NCBI GenBank assembly: GCA_029265815.1
Contig: JAJUGU010000012.1
Span: forward strand, 1 to 50,369
Direction of reading: 5' to 3'
DNA length: 50,369 nucleotides
Source: Anaerolineaceae bacterium
GTDB taxonomy: Bacteria; Chloroflexota; Anaerolineae; Anaerolineales; Anaerolineaceae
Position 1 is the first letter of the stretch; the number at the start of each line of letters is the position of its first letter. The notes under the pieces are model-generated. The model worked only from the letters and a program-made list of their open reading frames with translations, was not told the DNA's origin and ran no database searches. This document shows positions 16,998 to 26,258 of the stretch, in pieces. The position numbers were made by a program, and so were the translations under genes.

Positions 16998-18860
16998 ATG
17001 GTTGAAATTTCCGATCATCTCAAAGGGATCCTGGATACCCTGCCATTAAAACCGGGCTGTTATATCATGAAAAACGCAGCCGGTGAAGTGATCTACGTGG
17101 GTAAGGCGGTCAACCTGCGCAACCGCGTTCGTTCTTATTTTCAAGAACGGGCAGACATAGACCTTAAAACATCCAGATTGGTCCCCCAAATCAACGACCT
17201 GGAGTGGATCGTTGTTGGATCGGAACTCGAGGCATTGATCCTCGAAATGAATCTGATCAAGAAGCACCGGCCGCGTTTCAATGTGCGTCTTAAGGATGAT
17301 AAACGTTACCCCTACATCAAGGTTCATCTGGCTGATCCGTTCCCAAAGGTGACCGTCACCCGCCAGATGGTGAAGGATGGTTCGCGTTACTTTGGTCCTT
17401 ATACCAGTGTTTGGGCTGTACACCAGACCCTCGATTTACTGCGGCACATATTTACATACCTTACCTGTGATCGCGAGATCACCGGAAAAGATCCGAGGCC
17501 TTGTCTTTATTACGATATTAAACTTTGCAGCGGGCCCTGTATTGGTGCAATAAGCCAGCAGGAATACAACCAACTGATCACAGATTTATGCGCTTTTCTG
17601 GATGGATATACCGACCCCATTGTTTCCCGTTTGCAATCCGAGATGACAACCGCTGCAGAGGCATTAAATTTTGAAAAAGCGGCTCAATTGCGCGATCAAT
17701 TACATTCCATTGAGCGTGTGGTGGAAAAACAGAAAGTCATCACCAGCGATCAGACCAATTCAGATGTGCTTGCGATTGCCCGTTCGAATAATGAAGCCTG
17801 CATTCAGGTGTTTTTTATTCGGAACGGAAAACTATTGGGACGTGAATATTTTGTGATGGAGGGGACTGAAGAAATTTCGGATAATGAGGTGATGGCGGAG
17901 TTCCTCAAACAGTTCTACGCAGAAGCCGCCGTTATTCCAGACCGGGTGCTGCTGCCCAACGAGGTAGAAGAAGCGCAGATCATACGCCAGTGGCTCGATA
18001 CCCGTAAAGGTGGACAGAAAGTGGAAATTTCAGTGCCAAAGAATGGCACTGCCCAGGAACTGGTCGCTATGGCAACCGAAAACGCTGTGGAAACGCTGCA
18101 GGCATTGCGTTCGCAATGGGAGGCCGATAAAAGTAAACAAACCCAGGCGCTCACTGAATTGCAGCAGGCATTGAATTTGCCGGAACCGCCCAACCGTATT
18201 GAGTGTTACGATATTTCCAATACCCAGGGGACAGCATCAGTAGGCAGCATGGTGGTGTTTGAGCAGGGAACGCCCAGTAAAAACCTTTATCGCCATTTCA
18301 ACATCAAAACCGTGACCGGTCCGGATGATTTTGCCAGCATGGAAGAAGTGCTCACCCGGCGTTTCAAACGCTGGCAGGCTGCTCAAGAAAAACAGCAGGT
18401 CGGTGTAAAACCAGATCCATCTTTCTCTGTGCTTCCAGATCTGCTGATGGTTGATGGCGGCAAAGGACAACTTGGCCGAGCGGTGGCTGTGTTGCAGGGA
18501 TTTGGACTGGATCAGAATGTTCCAGTGGTGGGGCTCGCCAAGCAGCAGGAAGAGCTTTTCCAGCCGCACAAATCTGATTCTGTCATTCTCCCCCGCCATT
18601 CACAGGGGCTATATCTGATCCAGCGTATCCGCGATGAGGCGCATCGTTTCGCCATCACTGCTCATCGCAAAGCGCGTGGGAAGATTGGCGTTGCATCTCG
18701 ATTAGATGCCATCCCTGGCATTGGACCCAAAAGGCGTAAGGCGCTTTTGGAAAAATTTGGCAGCTTTGAAAGTATCAGACAGGCGACGCTCGAAGAATTG
18801 ATGCAGGTTCCAGGGATTAATGAGGAAATTGCGCTGGCAATCCAATCAGGGCTGGAATAG
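16998..18860 (+). CDS. uvrC: excinuclease ABC subunit C
   Basis: 620 residues with the full UvrC layout: GIY-YIG-type nuclease at the N-terminus (PGCYIMKNAAGEVIYVGKA, then NRVRSYF, residues about 18-50), Cys-containing central segment (RPCLYYDIKLCSGPC), UVR domain (EALNFEKAAQLRDQL, about 222-236), RNase-H-like C-terminal nuclease (IECYDISNTQGT and LLMVDGGKGQL) and a helix-hairpin-helix pair (IPGIGPKRRKALLEKFG and VPGINEEIALAI). It makes the dual incisions of nucleotide excision repair with UvrA and UvrB. It stands alone between selD and a terminator. Confidence 0.97.
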   Translation: MVEISDHLKGILDTLPLKPGCYIMKNAAGEVIYVGKAVNLRNRVRSYFQERADIDLKTSRLVPQINDLEWIVVGSELEALILEMNLIKKHRPRFNVRLKDDKRYPYIKVHLADPFPKVTVTRQMVKDGSRYFGPYTSVWAVHQTLDLLRHIFTYLTCDREITGKDPRPCLYYDIKLCSGPCIGAISQQEYNQLITDLCAFLDGYTDPIVSRLQSEMTTAAEALNFEKAAQLRDQLHSIERVVEKQKVITSDQTNSDVLAIARSNNEACIQVFFIRNGKLLGREYFVMEGTEEISDNEVMAEFLKQFYAEAAVIPDRVLLPNEVEEAQIIRQWLDTRKGGQKVEISVPKNGTAQELVAMATENAVETLQALRSQWEADKSKQTQALTELQQALNLPEPPNRIECYDISNTQGTASVGSMVVFEQGTPSKNLYRHFNIKTVTGPDDFASMEEVLTRRFKRWQAAQEKQQVGVKPDPSFSVLPDLLMVDGGKGQLGRAVAVLQGFGLDQNVPVVGLAKQQEELFQPHKSDSVILPRHSQGLYLIQRIRDEAHRFAITAHRKARGKIGVASRLDAIPGIGPKRRKALLEKFGSFESIRQATLEELMQVPGINEEIALAIQSGLE

Positions 18861-18871
18861 TTGACCAATCA

Positions 18872-18900
18872 AAAAGCACCTGGATCTTCCAGGTGCTTTT
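18872..18900. terminator. bidirectional terminator between uvrC and rhodanese gene
   Basis: A perfect 13-bp stem (18872-18884 with 18888-18900, three-base loop) with A-runs on the left and T-runs on the right, suited to stop transcripts from both convergent genes. Confidence 0.9.
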
Positions 18901-18905
18901 GGTAA

Positions 18906-19340
18906 TTAATTTCCTGTTACCACGGGCAGCCCGTCCGCAATCCAGCCGTTCATTCCGCCAACGATACTGGTGGTTCTTTCAAATCCAGCCGCTCGTAAAA
19001 TATCGCGGGCCTGTGAGCTTCGGTTACCGCTGCGGCATATGATCAATACATCTCGATCGGTTGGAATTTCAGAGAGACGGGATTGCAATTCGCCAAGTGG
19101 GATGAGGACGGCTCCATCTATATGGGCTTGAGCCCACTCCTCAGGTTGTCTCACATCGAGTAAAAAAGCGCCATCTTTGAAGTGTGAGGCTGCTTCGCTC
19201 ACACTGATGTTGGCTGACAGCGCTTCAGCTTCGGAACCTTTTCCCAGTAAAAATATCGCTGCAACCGTAATTAATACAACAATCACAACAGCAGATAGGA
19301 TCCATTTTGGTGAATTCTGATTCTTTGATTTTGTCGGCAT
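18906..19340 (-). CDS. membrane-anchored rhodanese-domain protein
   Basis: 144 residues: a basic start, one hydrophobic helix (about 13-33) and a single rhodanese domain. The domain shows LLDVRQPEEWAQAHIDGAVLIPLGEL (seen in two parts at about 60-85) and the active loop ICRSGNRSSQ with the persulfide-forming Cys at 102. The domain is probably outside the cytoplasm, where it may move sulfane sulfur. The family also includes non-sulfur roles. The start ATG has an AGAGG ribosome site. It is 55 bases from the peptidase gene on the same strand. Confidence 0.92.
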   Translation of the reverse strand: MPTKSKNQNSPKWILSAVVIVVLITVAAIFLLGKGSEAEALSANISVSEAASHFKDGAFLLDVRQPEEWAQAHIDGAVLIPLGELQSRLSEIPTDRDVLIICRSGNRSSQARDILRAAGFERTTSIVGGMNGWIADGLPVVTGN

Positions 19341-19395
19341 GGCAAACCTCTTTAGGTATATATGGTTCAGATGCTTTTAACTGGAATAAGTGTCA

Positions 19396-20346
19396 TTAAT
19401 AATTTTCAGATAGCTCCTCAATTCCTCTGATCAGGCAGTCCACGAGGCCGGGCTCAGATATCGAATGGCCGGCATCTGGGACAATGTTCAATTTCGAATT
19501 GGGCATGACACGTGAAAGTTCCAGCGCTGATATGACGGGGCATATCACATCATATCGCCCCTGGGCGATCCAACAAGGAATTTGTGGAATTCGTTTAAGC
19601 TCTTGGAGCAGGTATCCGTCATAAGGGAAGAAAAGATGATTGACCATGTAATGGCATTCGATACGCGCGAAGGCCAGCAACTCGCGATCGTCCATGCGGC
19701 GCACCTGGCGTGGGATGAGGCGGATGATATTCTCTTCCCAATCGTACCAGTGATTGGCGGCCTCGAATGCGAGGGCTTCATCGGGTGAGGTCAGACGTTT
19801 GTAATAGGCACTGACAATATCGCTTCTTTCATCTTCTGGGATGAATTGGATGTACTTTTCCCAGAGTTCCGGGTAAATTTGGGATGCGCCATTGACATAC
19901 AACCAATCGTGTTCTCTTTGAACGCCAAGAAATATGCCGCGCAGCACCAATCCGCGCACCCGATCAGGGTGATGGATGGCATAGGTTAAAGCCAGGGTAC
20001 TGCCCCATGATCCGCCAAATACGAACCAGCGTTCAATACCTAGAAATTTACGTATCTTCTCGATATCTTCCACCAGATACCAGGTGGTATTTTCGCGCAG
20101 TTCCCCCGAAGGGGTGCTTTTACCTGCGCCGCGTTGTGAGAAGATGACTACTCTGAACTTCTGTGGATCAAAATACCTGCGATAAATTGGCTGTGCTCCC
20201 ACTCCGGGGCCGCCGTGAAGGAAAATCACCGGAATGCCGTGTGGATTTCCGACCTGTTCGTAATACAGGGTATGTAAATCCGAAACCTTGAGCCATCCAT
20301 TTTGATAGGGTTCGATAGGAGGATACAACGGCCGCAATTCATTCAT
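19396..20346 (-). CDS. pip: proline iminopeptidase (alpha/beta hydrolase)
   Basis: 316 residues with the S33 peptidase pattern: oxyanion motif FLHGGPGVG (about 43-50), nucleophile elbow GGSWGS (Ser113), and C-terminal QGRYDVICP (catalytic Asp) and PDAGHS (catalytic His). It releases N-terminal proline from peptides. The usual DQRG(C/A)GRS is here SQRGAGKS at 70-77, with Ser replacing the common Asp. The length is normal. It is likely cytoplasmic, as no signal is seen. Confidence 0.93.
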   Translation of the reverse strand: MNELRPLYPPIEPYQNGWLKVSDLHTLYYEQVGNPHGIPVIFLHGGPGVGAQPIYRRYFDPQKFRVVIFSQRGAGKSTPSGELRENTTWYLVEDIEKIRKFLGIERWFVFGGSWGSTLALTYAIHHPDRVRGLVLRGIFLGVQREHDWLYVNGASQIYPELWEKYIQFIPEDERSDIVSAYYKRLTSPDEALAFEAANHWYDWEENIIRLIPRQVRRMDDRELLAFARIECHYMVNHLFFPYDGYLLQELKRIPQIPCWIAQGRYDVICPVISALELSRVMPNSKLNIVPDAGHSISEPGLVDCLIRGIEELSENY

Positions 20347-20508
20347 GTCTACCTCAATTCAAATGGGTACTGGTCAAGTAAAAATCTATCTGAATAATTA
20401 TATTCTGGAAAGAGACACCTGGTTACAGATTGGTTTGACAACATCCAATGCGCTGAATAAAATGTTATTATTATTAATTAAGGTGATAAATTTTTTGCAG
20501 GTGATTGA

Positions 20509-21651
20509 TTGAAAAAATGGCCTAATAAATATGTCATCGGCCTGACCGGAAATATTGGAACAGGCAAAAGCGTGGTACGCAGGATGCTGGAGCACCTGGG
20601 GGCGTATGGTATTGACGCGGATGCACTGGCACACAGGGCCATTGCCAAAGACGCTCCAGGTTATGATAAAGTTGTCGAGACCTTTGGCCGTTTCCTTCTT
20701 GCTCCTGATGAACAGATCGATCGTGCAAAATTAGGGCGTCTGGTATTCAGTGATCCAGATGCGCTGGCAACGCTGGAAAGCATCATTCACCCATTGGTCG
20801 TTCAAGCAGTTGATCTCTTGATCAAACGCGCGTCTCAAAAAGTGGTCGTCATTGAGGCGATCAAGCTCCTCGAAACGGATCTTGCGGACATGTGCGATGC
20901 CATCTGGGTGGTGTACACTCCTCCCGAGATACAATTACAGCGGTTAATGTTCAATCGTAATATGACCGAAAAAGATGCCAGGCAGCGGATTGCATCTCAG
21001 ATTCCTCAGGAATCGCGCTTTGCCCGCGCAAATGTGATCATTAAAAATGTTTCCACTTATCACGAAACCTGGCGGCAGGTAACCAATGAATGGCAGCGTC
21101 ATGTTCCTGCCAAACCGGTTGGCGAGCATCCTGTTTCACAGCCGGTCAGGCTTCCACTTGGTGAAGTCAATGTACAACGTGCGGGTCCTAAGAATGTAAA
21201 AGAGATTGCCCGTCTTTACAAAGAACTTTCTATAGATAAGAAAGATTTATCACCATCAGATGTCATGGAGGCTTTTGGCGAAAAAGCTTTCCTCTTGCTC
21301 AGGGTTGAAAATAATGTAATGGGGGTTCTTGCCTGGCAGGTTGAAAACCTGGTTTCGCGCACCACTGAGATCTTACTTGATCCGGCTCTGCCACCGGCGC
21401 AATATTTACCGATTCTTATCCGCGAAATGGAACATGCTTCAAACGATCTTCAATGCGAAGCTTCTCTTATTTTTGTTCCTCCACATCTCTCCCGGCATGA
21501 TTCATTGTGGAATAGCTTGGGCTATGTCGAGAAGAAACCCTCAGAATTAAATATCCTTGCATGGCAAGAAGCCGCAGAGGATTCGATGCCCAAGGATTCG
21601 GTGTTATTTTTTAAACAACTTCGTCCTGACCGGGTACTGAAGCCGATCTAG
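20509..21651 (+). CDS. coaE: dephospho-CoA kinase fused to a GNAT-like domain
   Basis: 380 residues from a TTG start at 20509 (AGGTGA ribosome site). Residues 8-195 are CoaE: P-loop GLTGNIGTGKS (11-21), the IDADALAHRA region (about 36-45) and the lid region NRNMTEKDARQRIASQ. This enzyme phosphorylates dephospho-CoA in the last step of CoA synthesis. Residues about 220-375 form an extra domain (VQRAGPKNVKEIARLYKEL, then WQVENLVSRTTEILLDP and NSLGYVEKKP) that looks like a GNAT acetyltransferase fold, although a clean acetyl-CoA loop is not obvious. The fusion is about twice the usual CoaE length. Confidence 0.9.
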   Translation: MKKWPNKYVIGLTGNIGTGKSVVRRMLEHLGAYGIDADALAHRAIAKDAPGYDKVVETFGRFLLAPDEQIDRAKLGRLVFSDPDALATLESIIHPLVVQAVDLLIKRASQKVVVIEAIKLLETDLADMCDAIWVVYTPPEIQLQRLMFNRNMTEKDARQRIASQIPQESRFARANVIIKNVSTYHETWRQVTNEWQRHVPAKPVGEHPVSQPVRLPLGEVNVQRAGPKNVKEIARLYKELSIDKKDLSPSDVMEAFGEKAFLLLRVENNVMGVLAWQVENLVSRTTEILLDPALPPAQYLPILIREMEHASNDLQCEASLIFVPPHLSRHDSLWNSLGYVEKKPSELNILAWQEAAEDSMPKDSVLFFKQLRPDRVLKPI

Positions 21652-21687
21652 GCCGAAGAATGTATGGTGTAACAAGTTCAGGTAGCC

Positions 21688-22572
21688 ATGATCGATCTCT
21701 GGAGTGAAATCGTATATATCTTCCAACGTATGACGTGGCTCAGCGTTCTGGATCTGTTCCTGGTTGCCGCGGTGGTGTTTGCGGTGCTTGTGCTGCTGCG
21801 CGACACTCAGGTGATGGTTCTATTGCGCGGGGTGATTTTTATCATTCTATTCCTGGCACTTGTTACCAGTTTAGTTAATCTTCCGGCTTTCTCCTGGTTG
21901 GTGAATACGATTGTGCCGGCGTTACTTTTTGCCATACCGGTTATTTTTGCCCCAGAGATCAGACGCGGTCTCGAGAAACTCGGCCGGGCCGGGTCAGGCA
22001 AGCTGCTCGTGCGGCGGCAAACAGAATCTCAGGCCAAGGTGATGGAAAACACCATTCGTGCAATCGTGACAGCAGCTTCGCGCCTCTCTGCGCGTGAACA
22101 CGGGGCACTGATTGTGATGCAGCGCGCCGACAGTCTGGAAGAATATGCCCGCACCGGTGTGCGGTTGAATGCTGCTGTGACACCCGAATTGCTTCTGCAA
22201 ATCTTTTATCCAAACACACCCCTGCACGATGGTGCTGTGATAATTGCCAATAATCAGATCGTAGCCGGTGCATGTGTCATGCCCCTATCTGCCAGCGGTA
22301 TTTTGACCCGTTCTCCAGATAGACAGATGGGGTTGCGCCACCGCGCAGCTTTAGGCACCTCGGAGGCAACTGATGCCATCACGGTGGTAGTCTCGGAAGA
22401 AACCGGCTCTATCTCCATCGCGCATAATGGGCGGATGATCCGGCGTTTGGATAGTGAACGGTTGGAGAATATTCTCTTGGCGTTTTATCAGCCGCGTGAG
22501 CCAATGCCTTTCCAGCTTAAACCGCTTGATTGGTTAAATAAGCTCTTTCCACAGCGGAAAGGTGATGAATAA
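21688..22572 (+). CDS. cdaA: diadenylate cyclase CdaA
   Basis: 294 residues: three N-terminal hydrophobic helices (about 16-38, 42-62 and 68-86) and a DisA_N cyclase domain with the two catalytic motifs DGAVII (181-186) and LRHRAALG (216-223). It condenses two ATP into cyclic di-AMP, which controls potassium and osmolyte balance and cell-wall homeostasis. An AGGTAG-type ribosome site precedes the ATG. The stop overlaps the cdaR start, so the two are coupled as in Firmicutes. Confidence 0.96.
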   Translation: MIDLWSEIVYIFQRMTWLSVLDLFLVAAVVFAVLVLLRDTQVMVLLRGVIFIILFLALVTSLVNLPAFSWLVNTIVPALLFAIPVIFAPEIRRGLEKLGRAGSGKLLVRRQTESQAKVMENTIRAIVTAASRLSAREHGALIVMQRADSLEEYARTGVRLNAAVTPELLLQIFYPNTPLHDGAVIIANNQIVAGACVMPLSASGILTRSPDRQMGLRHRAALGTSEATDAITVVVSEETGSISIAHNGRMIRRLDSERLENILLAFYQPREPMPFQLKPLDWLNKLFPQRKGDE

Positions 22573-23804
22573 TGCTCAACCGATTGCGCTCGTGGACAAA
22601 ACTACTTCCTACCCTGATCCTTTCGCTTCTGGTTGCGCTAACGGTTTGGGTTTTGGCAGTCACCTCTTCTGACCCCTCCGAAACCAGAGAATATCCGAGA
22701 TCAGTATCCATTGAGGTGATTGGGCAGGCAACAAACCTGGCGATCATCAACGATTTGCCAGAATCCATGACGCTAGAATTGCGCGCACCTGTATCGATCT
22801 GGGAGGTGTTAAATTCTGGCAAGGCTTCTGTACGCGCGTTCATTGATTTATCTGGTCTTAAAGAAGGTGATCACACCGTTCCGGTTGAAGTTCAGGTAGG
22901 TATCAAACCTGTTGAAGTAATTTCTTACACACCGGCTATGGTTGATGTATCACTTGAATCTTTGGTTAGTGAACAATTCGATATCAAAGTTGTTACCCGC
23001 GGTGCACTTCCCGTCGGTTTTCAATCCGAAGAACCGCAGCTTTCTGAAACAACTGCAACGGTTAGCGGCGCTGCATCGCGTGTGGAACAGGTGGCTGAAA
23101 TTCGAGTAGTGATCGATCTTTCCGAAGTCCGATCGGATATCAATCAGACAGTCACCCTTCAAGCTGTGGATGTAAACGGTATGAGTGTCCGTGATGTTAC
23201 AGTTTTTCCCAGTAAGATCACTCTGATTCAGGAAGTGGCTCAGCGGGGAGGATATCGAAATGTTGTTGTGAAGGTGGTGACCCAAGGGCAGATTGCAAAT
23301 GGATTCAGGTTAACCAGTATCTCTGTTTTTCCACCGACAATTACTGTGTTTTCTACTGATCCCACCATTGTTGATAACCTCCCCGGGTATATTGAAACAT
23401 TGCCCATCGATATCACTGGTAAAGAGGAAAGTTTTACCGAATCTGTTAACTTGAGATTAACCAGCAATCTCCAGGTCATTGGAACTTCACAGGTGGACGT
23501 CAATGTTGGGATTGAACCGGTGGAAAGCAGCCTAGCATTAACCGACGTAAAGGTCGAGACGATTGGGTTAGCCTCTAATCTGTCTGCAAAGATACTACCC
23601 GAGAAGGTCAATGTCATCCTTTCTGGTCCGGTACCTACCCTGCAGAATCTTTTTATCAATGATGTGCGAGTTTTAGTCGATCTTACTGGTGTGCTGCCCG
23701 GAACCTATTCAATGGAACCAGTTGTGTCGCTTAACATACCTGGATTGGCTATCGAAAGTATATCTCCTGCGGCATTTGAGATAACGATTACAGCAACCGA
23801 TTAA
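22572..23804 (+). CDS. cdaR: YbbR-domain regulator of CdaA
   Basis: 410 residues with one N-terminal membrane helix (about 14-32, LPTLILSLLVALTVWVLAV) and an extracytoplasmic region of tandem YbbR beta domains. Repeated phrases such as SMTLELRAPVSIWEVL, TATVSGAASRVEQVAEIRV and KVNVILSGPVPTLQNL mark successive repeats of roughly 80-90 residues. YbbR/CdaR partners bind CdaA and modulate c-di-AMP synthesis. The ATG overlaps the cdaA stop codon (TAATG). Regulation of the cyclase is known for the family and is inferred here. Confidence 0.92.
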   Translation: MLNRLRSWTKLLPTLILSLLVALTVWVLAVTSSDPSETREYPRSVSIEVIGQATNLAIINDLPESMTLELRAPVSIWEVLNSGKASVRAFIDLSGLKEGDHTVPVEVQVGIKPVEVISYTPAMVDVSLESLVSEQFDIKVVTRGALPVGFQSEEPQLSETTATVSGAASRVEQVAEIRVVIDLSEVRSDINQTVTLQAVDVNGMSVRDVTVFPSKITLIQEVAQRGGYRNVVVKVVTQGQIANGFRLTSISVFPPTITVFSTDPTIVDNLPGYIETLPIDITGKEESFTESVNLRLTSNLQVIGTSQVDVNVGIEPVESSLALTDVKVETIGLASNLSAKILPEKVNVILSGPVPTLQNLFINDVRVLVDLTGVLPGTYSMEPVVSLNIPGLAIESISPAAFEITITATD

Positions 23805-23870
23805 CGTGCTCTTGATAAAATTCCCCAACCCTGCCTTATTCGGGTAAAATTGGTAGTTAATTGAGGACAA

Positions 23871-25238
23871 ATGACTAAACCGGTAGTTGCACTGGTCGGT
23901 AGACCAAATGTTGGTAAGAGTACCCTATTCAATCGCCTTTGTGGTGAGCGGTTGGCTATAGTTGATGATACCCCGGGTACGACGCGTGACCGCCTTTTTG
24001 CAGAAGCAGAATGGTGTGGGGTAGTTTTTGATGTCGTTGACACGGGGGGGATCGATCCTGAAGCCGGTAGTCGGCGCGCACCACTCTCCATTGGTTCGGC
24101 TGAATTCATAGATGAAATCCGCTCTCAGGCAGTGATTGCAGTAAACGAAGCTGATGTGGTTTTTTTTCTGGTAGATGCGATCAGTGGAGTGACTCCTGCC
24201 GATATTGAAGTGGCCAATATACTGCGTAAATCGCAAAAAACGATCGACGGAGTAACCACCCCGCCGATTTTCCTTGTAGTCAACAAGGCCGATAGTTTCA
24301 AACAGCGCGACATGGTCAATGAATTTTACGAACTTGGACTGGGTGACCCCTATCCGATTTCTGCCGTTCATGGCACGGGAACCGGGGATTTGTTGGATGC
24401 TTTGCTAAAAGTATTTCCGAAACAGGAAAAAGAGACTGACGATGATTCAGTAAAAATTGCCATTGTTGGTAAGCCAAATGTGGGAAAATCCAGTTTGCTC
24501 AACCGATTGGTCGGCGAGGAACGATCCATCGTAAGCTCAATCCCAGGCACCACCCGCGATGCGGTAGACACCTCTATGGTGTATGAAGGCGTGCCGGTTA
24601 CGTTAATTGACACTGCGGGCATCCGCCGCCGTGGAAAAGTGGATCCGGGAGTGGAAAAATACAGTGTTGTTCGCTCGATGCGGGCGATTGAGCGCTGTGA
24701 TGTTGCGCTCCTGATGATCGATGCCGTGGAAGGGATTTCTGCCCAGGACGCACATATTGCAGGGTACGTGAAAGATGCATGGAAGAGTTCAGTGGTTATT
24801 GTTAATAAATGGGATGCGGTGGAAAAAGATACATACACCATGCAGCAGTTCACAGACCGCATCCGTACCGACTTAAATTTTATGGATTATGTGCCGATAT
24901 TGTTTATATCTGCCAAAACTGGCCAAAGGGTGGATCAGGTATTACCGCTTGCCCTGCGGGTTCAAGAAGAACGTCTTGCTCACATTAACACCGGTGCCCT
25001 GAATCGAATTCTGCAATCGGCTCAAGATGTGCATGCCCCAACCTCACGCACAGGAAGTGCTTTGAAGTTATATTATGGCACTCAGGTGCGGACAGATCCG
25101 CCAACATTTATGATCTATTGTAATAACCCCAAATTAGCTCATTTTACTTATTTGCGCTTCCTGGAGAATCAGATCAGAAAAGAGTATCCATTTACCGGGA
25201 CGCCCATTCGCCTTGTGATGAAACCGCGCAGCGAATAG
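23871..25238 (+). CDS. der: ribosome-assembly GTPase Der (EngA)
   Basis: 455 residues with two tandem GTPase domains: first GRPNVGKST (10-18), DTGG and NKAD; second GKPNVGKSS (about 207-215), DTAG and NKWD; then a KH-like C-terminal domain (TYLRFLENQIRKEYPFTGTPIRLVMKPR). It acts in 50S subunit maturation. A GAGGA ribosome site precedes the ATG. It follows cdaR by 66 bases and precedes lepB by 14 bases. Confidence 0.97.
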   Translation: MTKPVVALVGRPNVGKSTLFNRLCGERLAIVDDTPGTTRDRLFAEAEWCGVVFDVVDTGGIDPEAGSRRAPLSIGSAEFIDEIRSQAVIAVNEADVVFFLVDAISGVTPADIEVANILRKSQKTIDGVTTPPIFLVVNKADSFKQRDMVNEFYELGLGDPYPISAVHGTGTGDLLDALLKVFPKQEKETDDDSVKIAIVGKPNVGKSSLLNRLVGEERSIVSSIPGTTRDAVDTSMVYEGVPVTLIDTAGIRRRGKVDPGVEKYSVVRSMRAIERCDVALLMIDAVEGISAQDAHIAGYVKDAWKSSVVIVNKWDAVEKDTYTMQQFTDRIRTDLNFMDYVPILFISAKTGQRVDQVLPLALRVQEERLAHINTGALNRILQSAQDVHAPTSRTGSALKLYYGTQVRTDPPTFMIYCNNPKLAHFTYLRFLENQIRKEYPFTGTPIRLVMKPRSE

Positions 25239-25252
25239 ATAGCCAGGTTAAC

Positions 25253-25855
25253 TTGAATTCTGACCCTCAATTTGACACTTCACTTCCGGGTACTCCACTG
25301 ACAGAAATGGAACCGGTAAGCCATCCTTTCCGCACAGCGTTGATCGATATTCTACAAACGCTGGTACTGGCAGCTTTATTGTATTTTGGAATTGACGCCG
25401 TTTTTGCCCGTGTGAAAGTGTTGAATATCAGCATGCAGCCCACCTTTTTCGAAGGCGATGTTTTGCTGGTCAATAAATTAGCTTATAAACTGGGAGCCAT
25501 GGAAACCGGGGACGTGGTCATTTTTCACAACCCCAATGATCTCTCTGAAGACTATATCAAGCGATTAATCGGCAAACCGGGTGACCGGGTGGAAGTTGCA
25601 GCCGGGGTTGTTTATGTGAATGGGATCCCTCTCGATGAACCTTATATCGCAGAGAAACCCATGTATGAAGGCTCATGGCAGGTTCCTGATGATGCAATAT
25701 TTGTTTTGGGAGATAACCGTAACCAGTCTTCGGATTCCCATAGTTGGGGATTTGTCCCGTTAGAAGATGTAGTGGGAAAGGCCCTGATCGTCTATTGGCC
25801 GCCAAAGGCGATCACTATCATTACCCATCCCCAGATCGATGATAGCGGCAGGTAA
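25253..25855 (+). CDS. lepB: signal peptidase I
   Basis: 200 residues from a TTG start. One membrane helix (about 30-48) precedes the catalytic domain with the nucleophile Ser60 in NISMQPTF, the general base Lys103 in YIKRLIGKPGD, and the conserved GDNRNQSSDSHSWGFV box. It cleaves signal peptides of exported proteins at the outer face of the membrane. It is probably co-transcribed with der. Confidence 0.95.
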   Translation: MNSDPQFDTSLPGTPLTEMEPVSHPFRTALIDILQTLVLAALLYFGIDAVFARVKVLNISMQPTFFEGDVLLVNKLAYKLGAMETGDVVIFHNPNDLSEDYIKRLIGKPGDRVEVAAGVVYVNGIPLDEPYIAEKPMYEGSWQVPDDAIFVLGDNRNQSSDSHSWGFVPLEDVVGKALIVYWPPKAITIITHPQIDDSGR

Positions 25856-25922
25856 ATTCACAATTGTAATTCCTGCATTTTTTTCCGTTTTATGATAATG
25901 TTAATGGTAAGATATAACGATT

Positions 25923-26228
25923 ATGAGTGACGAAACCTTTTCTCAGATTGATCCTGTATTCCCGTGCCGTGAGTGCCAGGCTGGCCACATGCATAGGGAT
26001 TATGTAGCATATTTCACCTGGCTGGGTGATGAATTAATCTCTGTACCTGATTTTCCTGCGTGGGTTTGTGATATCTGCGGACGATGTGAATATGATGAGA
26101 ATGCTCTCACACGCCTGACCCTGTTATTGAGTCCGAACGCCGGAAAAACCCTTTCACCGACACGCATTCATTCTCGCAAGGCAGCTGCCAAGCAAAAAGT
26201 TCAGCGGCCAACTCAATCTGAATCATAA
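25923..26228 (+). CDS. YgiT-type zinc finger protein
   Basis: 101 residues with two Cys pairs, CRECQ (about 15-19) and CDICGRC (about 52-58), and the VPDFPAWVC phrase of the YgiT/MqsA-N type zinc finger. In other bacteria such domains are often antitoxins of toxin-antitoxin pairs or accompany DNA-binding domains, but no toxin gene is adjacent and no helix-turn-helix follows; the C-terminus is basic. A TATAAC box lies 4 bases before the ATG, and the promoter is not certain. A terminator follows immediately. Confidence 0.75.
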   Translation: MSDETFSQIDPVFPCRECQAGHMHRDYVAYFTWLGDELISVPDFPAWVCDICGRCEYDENALTRLTLLLSPNAGKTLSPTRIHSRKAAAKQKVQRPTQSES

Positions 26229-26258
26229 CCCCCGGTATAACCGGGGGTCTCTTTTTTT
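26228..26258 (+). terminator. terminator after the YgiT-type gene
   Basis: A perfect 8-bp GC-rich stem (26228-26235 with 26241-26248, five-base loop) followed by CTC and a T7 run. Confidence 0.88.
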
